Positions 59,801 to 64,000 of a stretch of DNA of 64,000 nucleotides are shown here, piece after piece (the first letter of the stretch is position 1; each line of letters begins with the position of its first letter). Below the pieces are notes generated by a model. That model saw only the letters and a list, made by a program, of their open reading frames with translations, did not search any database and was not told the origin of the DNA. The translations under genes were made by a program, and so were the position numbers. Location of the stretch: assembly GCA_014607495.2 (NCBI GenBank), contig CP053170.1, positions 7,874,001-7,938,000 on the forward strand, in the 5' to 3' direction. Source of the DNA: Carposina sasakii. Lineage: Eukaryota > Arthropoda > Insecta > Lepidoptera > Carposinidae.

Positions 59801-62800
59801 CTTATAGAGGGTGAGTGCAGGAGGGCGCCGCGTTTACCTCCCTACTGCTGGTGAAGGGAGGCGTGCCGTGTGAGGAGGAACTTATAGAGGGTGAGTGCAG
59901 GAGGGCGCCGCGTTTACCTCCCTACTGCTGGTGAAGGGAGGCGTGCCGTGTGAGGAGGAACTTATAGAGGGTGAGTGCAGGAGGGCGCCGCGTTTACCTC
60001 CCTACTGCTGGTGAAGGGAGGCGTGCCGTGTGAGGAGGAACTTATAGAGGGTGAGTGCAGGAGGGCGCCGCGTTTACCTCCCTACTGCTGGTGAAGGGAG
60101 GCGTGCCGTGTGAGGAGGAACTTATAGAGGGTGAGTGCAGGAGGGCGCCGCGTTTACCTCCCTACTGCTGGTGAAGGGAGGCGTGCCGTGTGAGGAGGAA
60201 CTTATAGAGGGTGAGTGCAGGAGGGCGCCGCGTTTACCTCCCTACTGCTGGTGAAGGGAGGCGTGCCGTGTGAGGAGGAACTTATAGAGGGTGAGTGCAG
60301 GAGGGCGCCGCGTTTACCTCCCTACTGCTGGTGAAGGGAGGCGTGCCGGGTGAGGAGGAACTTATAGAGGGTGAGTGCAGGAGGGCGCCGCGTTTACCTC
60401 GCTACTGCTGGTGAAGGGAGGGATGCCGTGTGAGGAGGAACTTATAGAGGGTGAGTGCAGGAGGGCGCCGCGTTTACCTCGCTACTGCTGGTGAAGGGAG
60501 GGATGCCGTGTGAGGAGGAACTTATAGAGGGTGAGTGCTTCATCATTTCAGACGTTGAGGAGGAACCGATCAGGGGTGAGTTGAGGAGAAACCAACTGGT
60601 CAAAAGTGAGTTCCATTTTTCATTATCATTGCAGCCGTGAAGATTAGTATTAAACTTTGCGGTCTATTGCATTCCACTGCTGGACGTCTCCCCCGGTATT
60701 TTTGGACTATGCAGGCAACACGGGAGACGTTACTGCCCACCTCCCGGAAACCCTTAATCCACTCTTTCGACACCCACGGGCAGTCATGAGTTAGTGCTAT
60801 TCCATTTTGCCGACACCATACACCAGACCCATCATATGTTGGTGAAAAGGGAAGTTCGATTTCTGAAATGGGGTAGCGGAATCCTAAGGAAGACCCAATA
60901 GCCACGGCCATAACGGGGACAGATTTAAATCAGTAAATCACCACAGAGCGTTGTCTATGTTATATCGCCTGAGAGAATGCCCGAATTCCTCAGTGTCTAT
61001 CTTGATAAATGTCTTGAAATTATGAACTATCTCCTCTCTTACCCTTTCTCTTATTCTTCCAGGTCTGATGAAGCCAGGCGAGGAGCCGGGATGTTCAGGA
61101 ACGAGGAATTTAGCTGATAACCTCTCAGACTTGAAGGCACAGATAGCGGCCAACCAGAGAGTAAGGGTTTATATTTTTTCAAACATCTAGAAAACAGCAT
61201 ATATCTCTTTCTAACATGGAAATTATAGAGAAGAAGAGTCAATTCTATTCTTCTTCAGCCTATTGCAGTCCACTGCTGGACGATATGTGATAGTGATATG
61301 CTACACGCAAGTAGCGCGCTATTTTTTCCGTGACGTTATAACGTTACGCGTTGCGATTATTACCAAATATGTGTAGTTCCTTTGAACGGTGGCGCTAGTT
61401 GCCCAGTGTTTGATTATGTAATCTATATAACTGCATACAAAAAAATTATAGTTCCAGAATCGGGCACCGGAGCAATTCTATAAAACAAGCTGTTACAGTC
61501 TATATCACGATACCAATATCACGACAATAAAGTTTCACGAATACGAACGAACCTCTATTCTGAGCTGTTACGAGTACGTTCTATATCACCAATACCAATA
61601 TCCCGCAAATCACAAGTCACGAATGAATGAATACGACCGAACGAATACGCTATGTTCTTTTCATAGCTGGTTATACCAATATCACGCCAATGACAAGTCA
61701 CGAATACGCTATATTCTTTTTGACGCTATTTCATATTCATAATAGCTGATAGCTATTGGTATTGGTAGTCCGGCGCCAGCCGTCACACGCTATGTGAACG
61801 AAAGCGCGATGAGTCATGCGTTCGCGACACGTGAAGCGCGCATATCGTTATAGCGTTTAGCTTGGAACGAGTCAGTTAAATCATTGGTTACTGCGCTATG
61901 GATAAATAGCATGCTATTTTTAAAAGCTATAAGTGTCTATATGTATGTATGTAATATAATGGACGATAGACAAGAGAGGGACATGTTACATTGTTGAATT
62001 TAGACCTAGCAATGTAATTTGAAGTTTTGACAGTCAGCGCTATCATGTCCCATAGTCTAACATACATACATATAATCACGCCTTTATCCCTTACGGGGTA
62101 GGCAGAGCACCAAGGGCCGATAGAACCACATGGTGCCACTTCTGACCAATTTTGAGGGTATAGTTGAGATGTACAAGTTCGGTTAGTAGTGACAGGTGGT
62201 CAGCCCATCGCCTACAAAACACCAAGACCCTCTTGTCCCTCTACTGACTTGTACAGTATGCCCGGGAAGAGCAGCAGCTGTAGTATTTATATGCCTATTT
62301 TTTCACTCCCAGAGCAGCATAGAAGATAGTCTAAATAAACAACAAATTCCAGGGTATACAACTGGTCGGCGAGCTAATAGATCAATACTCATTGGAAGTA
62401 GTACAAGCATACATGTATCATATACAGAGGAATGCTGAGATCGCCATACGAGATATGCTGAAGGTAAGTAGATCTCATATCTAATGATCTCCGACCGTAT
62501 TTCGGCCAAGGCGATCAATCTCTACGGAGACTGGCTAGGTACGCAGGAGATATTATAGTGCACAAGTGTGTGCGCAAACACAGATGCACTCTCTATTCCG
62601 TTACTCTCATAGTCCGATGGGACGGAAAGCCGACACGACCGGAGAGAGATCAGGCGCAGGACCAACGGTTTTACGTGCTTTCCGAGGCACGAGCTAAGTG
62701 ACAATTTTGCAACATAAAAATCTGTACATGAAATAAACTCATTGGTACAGGCCCGTGACTGGGATCGAACTCACGCCTCCCGCTTGGAAGGTGCACGTCT

Positions 62801-63991
62801 TAACCACTGGGCTATCACCGCTATCATATCTACTCATAGTATATCATAGTACCTATTTTTACTTATGGATCCCACCGTTAAACGGCGCAAGCAGTATTAT
62901 GGGGCGTTGTATCTTAAGAATAAATGAGATATTTATGTATGTATTTTTTAATTTAATTTACGTAATTGTGTATGTTTGTCATGTGTTGATACATCAGCTA
63001 CATCTCATTTCGTGCATGTCGTAAGAGTTGACATAGGAACTCGGGAGCGTTCTCTCAGGCGATCAGCTCTGTGAGAAACTTTGATATCGCGTTCTAGGAT
63101 TTGTATTGTACTGTCATTCTGTCTTGCGTCCGATAGGTGGCTCCGCTACATACATTGTAAATCTATACTCATCGCAAAATAAAAGGCCTGTTTTGACAGT
63201 TCACGCCCATAAATATTTCTACTTTTTACTGATCGAAATGTTCCGAATATAATTACATTTCTCATTGATGGGTACCGCCCACTCGGCTAAGTGCTGTGCA
63301 TATAATTTTTTCATATTGTCCACAGAATATTAATAATCGGTTAAGGAAAAAAATAAATCGATCAAGATATTTATATAGAAAACTAGCTAATAAACAGTAG
63401 CCTAAATATTATTTTATACTATAATATAACCTTTCTCTGATCTAGATTTCAGCCTGATCCGTCAAGTTGTTACTGCGTAAAAGAGTAACAAAAATTCATC
63501 CATCCATACAAACTTTTTATTACGATGATCGATGTAAACTTTGGCCTAAAATGATATATTTTCAAATCAGAACTTTAATTCAATGCACTTTACAATACAT
63601 ATTCATGCAGACAAAATATTCATGCAAACTTACATCGATTTATCGTGAGTATCGAGTATTAAGTAAGTCGTATGGTTACATCACTAGTTAGGTCGCGAAG
63701 ACAAATGTCAAAACGGGCCTTTTATTTTGCGCTGAGTTTAGATATAAGCATTTGCAATTACTTATCAATGTTTGTAAGACCTTTGTATAGTCCTAACGCC
63801 GTTGTATTTAAATATCGTAGTACAAAAATAATATTATCTACCTATCTCTGTTTATAGGAAATAGCTAGAAAAGCCCTGGAGACAACAGGATCGACGGTGC
63901 TAAAAGCGGTAGAGTACATGGATAACGGTACACCTATAGCACTTACTGTCACCTTGGATAAGGACGAAGGAACGGCTCTGTGTGATTTCAC
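46067..63991 (+). CDS. Oplah: OPLAH 5-oxoprolinase, 21 exons, 3' end beyond window
   Basis: Coding exons: 46067-46234, 46498-46689, 47512-47803, 48739-48940, 49202-49299, 50240-50347, 50456-50608, 51969-52108, 52932-52999, 53559-53692, 54001-54152, 54803-54969, 55502-55643, 56376-56508, 57275-57419, 57993-58140, 58704-58816, 59558-59730, 61063-61160, 62353-62463, 63858-63991. All junctions are GT-AG and in phase; 3071 nt, about 1023 of roughly 1290 residues. The enzyme hydrolyses ATP to open 5-oxo-L-proline to L-glutamate in the cytosol, a step of the gamma-glutamyl (glutathione) cycle. Motifs: [77 protein letters not shown]. An acceptor AG at 46060-46061, five bases before the ATG, implies a noncoding first exon upstream. 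Confidence 0.97.
48296..48412 (-). mobile_element. SINE fragment of the 37940 family, OPLAH intron 3
   Basis: Reverse complement of the body: CCTAGTCTACACTGAGATCC, GGGTACTAAGCTACGGTAT and a gtttcta-type block. Confidence 0.5.
48525..48712 (+). mobile_element. MITE-like family L before OPLAH exon 4
   Basis: TCAAGACACACTTCTAACGC to ACAGTGTGTCTTCGCCCT: inverted ends AAGACACACT/AGTGTGTCTT. Ends about 26 nt upstream of exon 4. Confidence 0.7.
48739..50608 (+). CDS. Oplah: OPLAH exons 4-7: HyuA core with second nucleotide motif
   Basis: Residues 218-404. Exon 4: [20 protein letters not shown] and [15 protein letters not shown]. Exon 5: [15 protein letters not shown], the glycine-rich loop. Exon 6: [20 protein letters not shown], the second ATP motif. 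Exon 7: [31 protein letters not shown] and [11 protein letters not shown]. The intron after exon 5 contains the long palindrome at 49365-49875. The acceptor of exon 4 lies about 26 nt downstream of a MITE-like repeat. Confidence 0.95.
49365..49875. mobile_element. Long near-perfect palindrome in OPLAH intron 5
   Basis: Two arms of about 245-265 bp meet near 49610 (CCGAACCAAC / GTTGGTTCGG type centre). Arms share GCGTCAC, GGGCCCTATACCCTCCGC, TGATCACGAACACAAGACACC, CGCAACGAGAAGCCAG, CTAATCCGAAAACCAATT and GTTTCGCCAACACCCGTGG. The right arm has a small insertion (GTGCTAGGTGCTTGG). No ORF. Left-arm copy at 32575-32815. Confidence 0.9.
50016..50190 (-). mobile_element. Non-LTR 3' tail fragment, OPLAH intron 5
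   Basis: Reverse copy: AAAGTTGCTTCCCGCTGTCTG to GAAGCCGAGGCGGGTCGCTAG. Confidence 0.6.
51680..51706 (+). repeat. (CAAA)n microsatellite
   Basis: About six AAAC repeats at the end of a non-LTR tail in OPLAH intron 7. Confidence 0.85.
51969..54152 (+). CDS. Oplah: OPLAH exons 8-11: end of HyuA region
   Basis: Residues 405-569. Exon 8: [19 protein letters not shown]. Exon 9: [20 protein letters not shown]. Exon 10: [20 protein letters not shown] then [12 protein letters not shown], the conserved RGHDPxxH..CFGGAGGQHACAIA block. Exon 11: [19 protein letters not shown]. Exon 10 is unusually GC-rich for the window, and a partial copy of it lies directly behind its donor (53693-53748). Confidence 0.95.
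52326..52796 (-). mobile_element. MITE-like family A, copy with duplicated end, OPLAH intron 8
   Basis: The first ~60 bp (ACAGGATGTTTTTTCGTTG ... GGGTACATACTC) appear twice (52326-52375 and 52440-52475) before the rest of the element follows; GGAACACACCCGTGTA is also repeated (52310 and 52380). The right end is at AAAAATCAAC. Confidence 0.75.
53200..53515 (-). mobile_element. 3' fragment of an RTE-type LINE ORF in OPLAH intron 9
   Basis: The minus strand reads [35 protein letters not shown] and [16 protein letters not shown] then stop (53202-53200). This is the C-terminal end common to lepidopteran RTE endonuclease/reverse transcriptases. The reading frame is still open over about 65 codons. 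Confidence 0.75.
53693..53748 (+). repeat. Partial duplicate of OPLAH exon 10 directly behind its donor
   Basis: Intron sequence CGTCACGTCACCGGCTGTCG and GCGCGGGCTCGCAGCA repeats exon positions about 53588-53636 with small changes, then runs into a decayed family A MITE fragment. Confidence 0.8.
54483..54624. mobile_element. Palindromic MITE family G, OPLAH intron 11
   Basis: GGTCGATTCCGGCAGTCACA ... TGTGACTGCCGAAATCGACC, about 142 bp. Confidence 0.75.
54803..57419 (+). CDS. Oplah: OPLAH exons 12-15: linker domain and start of HyuB domain
   Basis: Residues 570-764. Exon 12: [18 protein letters not shown] followed by a Gly/Arg/Glu-rich insert and [18 protein letters not shown] across the junction. 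Exon 13: [16 protein letters not shown]. Exon 14: [15 protein letters not shown] and [17 protein letters not shown]. Exon 15: [20 protein letters not shown], which opens the hydantoinase B half. The Gly/Arg-rich insert replaces a variable Ala/Pro-rich loop in the human enzyme and is encoded by a GC-rich purine run. Confidence 0.94.
55011..55202. mobile_element. GC-rich palindromic MITE family H, OPLAH intron 12
   Basis: CCGCCCCCTGATTACC ... GGTAAACAGGGAGCC with GTGAGTGTGTGTGTGCGCG in the left arm and a GC-rich centre. Confidence 0.65.
55788..55974. mobile_element. Palindromic MITE family B, shortened copy, OPLAH intron 13
   Basis: TACAGGGTGTAACAGAAGGG to CTTCTGTTACACCATGTA. A further decayed relative lies at about 56010-56195. 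Confidence 0.8.
57488..57612 (+). mobile_element. SINE fragment of the 37940 family, OPLAH intron 15
   Basis: Contains CTGGGTTTGGATCCCGGTAG and AACATTGATATGATGAAT. The remaining 3' part may be 57899-57985, with a palindromic MITE (57690-57898) between. Confidence 0.55.
57690..57898. mobile_element. Palindromic MITE family B, right-truncated, OPLAH intron 15
   Basis: TACAGGATGTAACAGAAAGG start, inverted arm to GATTCTCTATAG, where it ends against the SINE fragment at 57899. Confidence 0.75.
57899..57985 (+). mobile_element. SINE 3' fragment abutting OPLAH exon 16
   Basis: GTTGCTTAGTGCCACGACAC to GTGTGAATATTTATT, 3' part of the 37940 family. Ends only about 7 nt before the acceptor AG at 57991-57992, so its T-rich tail forms the polypyrimidine tract. 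Confidence 0.6.
57993..63991 (+). CDS. Oplah: OPLAH exons 16-21: HyuB domain, continuing off the right edge
   Basis: Residues 764-1023. Exon 16: [18 protein letters not shown] and [18 protein letters not shown]. Exon 17: [20 protein letters not shown]. Exon 18: [33 protein letters not shown] and [12 protein letters not shown]. Exon 19: [20 protein letters not shown]. Exon 20: [20 protein letters not shown]. Exon 21 ends CDFT before a GTGAGT donor at 63992. The end of exon 18 is multiplied 11 times downstream (59661-60540), but the first donor keeps the frame. About 265 C-terminal residues are expected beyond the window. Confidence 0.95.
58268..58450 (+). repeat. Minisatellite, unit about 20-22 bp, OPLAH intron 16
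   Basis: About eight imperfect copies of GGCTTTTAGGGGACTTATTC with length variation. Confidence 0.8.
58578..58668 (+). mobile_element. SINE 3' fragment before OPLAH exon 17
   Basis: GTTGCTAAGTAACCACGACA to GTGCGAATATTTG, same family; about 35 nt before the exon 17 acceptor. Confidence 0.6.
59218..59422 (+). mobile_element. Headless copy of the tRNA-headed SINE, OPLAH intron 17
   Basis: GGTCACTTAGCTCGTGCC through CAATCTCCGTAGAGATTGG matches the body of 2576-2911 in reverse orientation; the tRNA-like head is missing. About 135 nt before exon 18. Confidence 0.7.
59661..60540 (+). repeat. 11 x 80 bp minisatellite spanning an OPLAH exon-intron boundary
   Basis: Eleven head-to-tail copies of an 80-bp unit (starts at 59661, 59741, 59821 ... 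60461). Each unit is the last 70 nt of OPLAH exon 18 plus the first 10 intron bases (GTGAGTGCAG), so the 5' splice site is present 11 times. Units differ at only a few positions: units 1, 10 and 11 share one base, units 2-9 another; units 10-11 have GGATGCC; unit 9 has one private change. Two degenerate remnants of about 30 bp follow (60555-60611), each again ending in GTGAGT. Confidence 0.98.
60655..60835 (-). repeat. Copy of the RTE-tail/companion repeat in OPLAH intron 18
   Basis: TATTGCATTCCACTGCTGGACG, then a stretch with ACCCACGGGCAGTCATGAG, matching 3033-3290 with deletions. No coding potential. Confidence 0.45.
62066..62328 (+). repeat. Dispersed repeat K, OPLAH intron 19
   Basis: Near identical to 19903-20160 with the same right end (TCCCAGAGCAGCATAGAAG); ends about 24 nt before exon 20. 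Confidence 0.75.
62486..62822 (-). mobile_element. tRNA-headed SINE, full copy in OPLAH intron 20
   Basis: Same family and orientation as 2576-2911 with the same boundaries. Begins about 23 nt after the donor of exon 20. The tRNA-like head (AGCGGTGATAGCCCAGTGG, GAGTTCGATCCC) is at the right end. Confidence 0.8.
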
Positions 63992-64000
63992 GTGAGTACA

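Noticed and set aside
59661..60540. CRISPR-like direct repeats
   Set aside because: Units are contiguous without spacers, coding in origin, and the genome is eukaryotic.

Overview
The window looks like a TE-rich, AT-rich nuclear segment of a lepidopteran (moth or butterfly) genome. The evidence is short GT-AG exons in long introns, three recognisable animal housekeeping genes, and dispersed repeats typical of Lepidoptera (RTE-type LINE 3' ends, tRNA-headed SINEs, many palindromic MITEs). The species cannot be named. No bacterial operon, CRISPR array or complete RNA gene was seen.

Layout. 1-5.9 kb is intergenic repeat debris. 6.24-23.40 kb (+) holds a complete 20-exon gene for the ciliary-tip protein CEP104; all exon phases fit and the joined CDS is 3345 nt (1114 aa). 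23.4-31.4 kb is intergenic, AT-rich and MITE-rich, with one GC-rich retroelement relic at 29.15-29.77 kb. 31.4-44.28 kb (-) holds NSUN2, a tRNA/mRNA cytosine-5 methyltransferase. Its catalytic core is intact, but exon 3 carries a 1-nt frameshift and the penultimate exon exists only as several partial, scrambled copies. 44.28-46.06 kb is the short divergent region between NSUN2 and OPLAH. 46.07-63.99 kb (+) holds the first 21 coding exons (about 1023 aa) of OPLAH, ATP-dependent 5-oxoprolinase of the glutathione (gamma-glutamyl) cycle; the gene runs off the right edge.

The three genes have unrelated jobs (cilium tip, RNA methylation, 5-oxoproline recycling). Only NSUN2 and OPLAH have a suggestive arrangement: head to head with about 1.8 kb between start codons.

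The most unusual structures are: an 11 x 80 bp minisatellite that multiplies an OPLAH exon end with its 5' splice site; the shattered NSUN2 penultimate exon, with nearby interleaved repeat mosaics that suggest either real rearrangement or a consensus/assembly problem; a long palindrome of about 0.5 kb in an OPLAH intron; and repeated placement of TE ends within about 40 nt of 3' splice sites in all three genes. I found no convincing previously undescribed functional system. Exon coordinates were derived by hand from reading frames, splice signals and remembered family architecture, without alignment tools.
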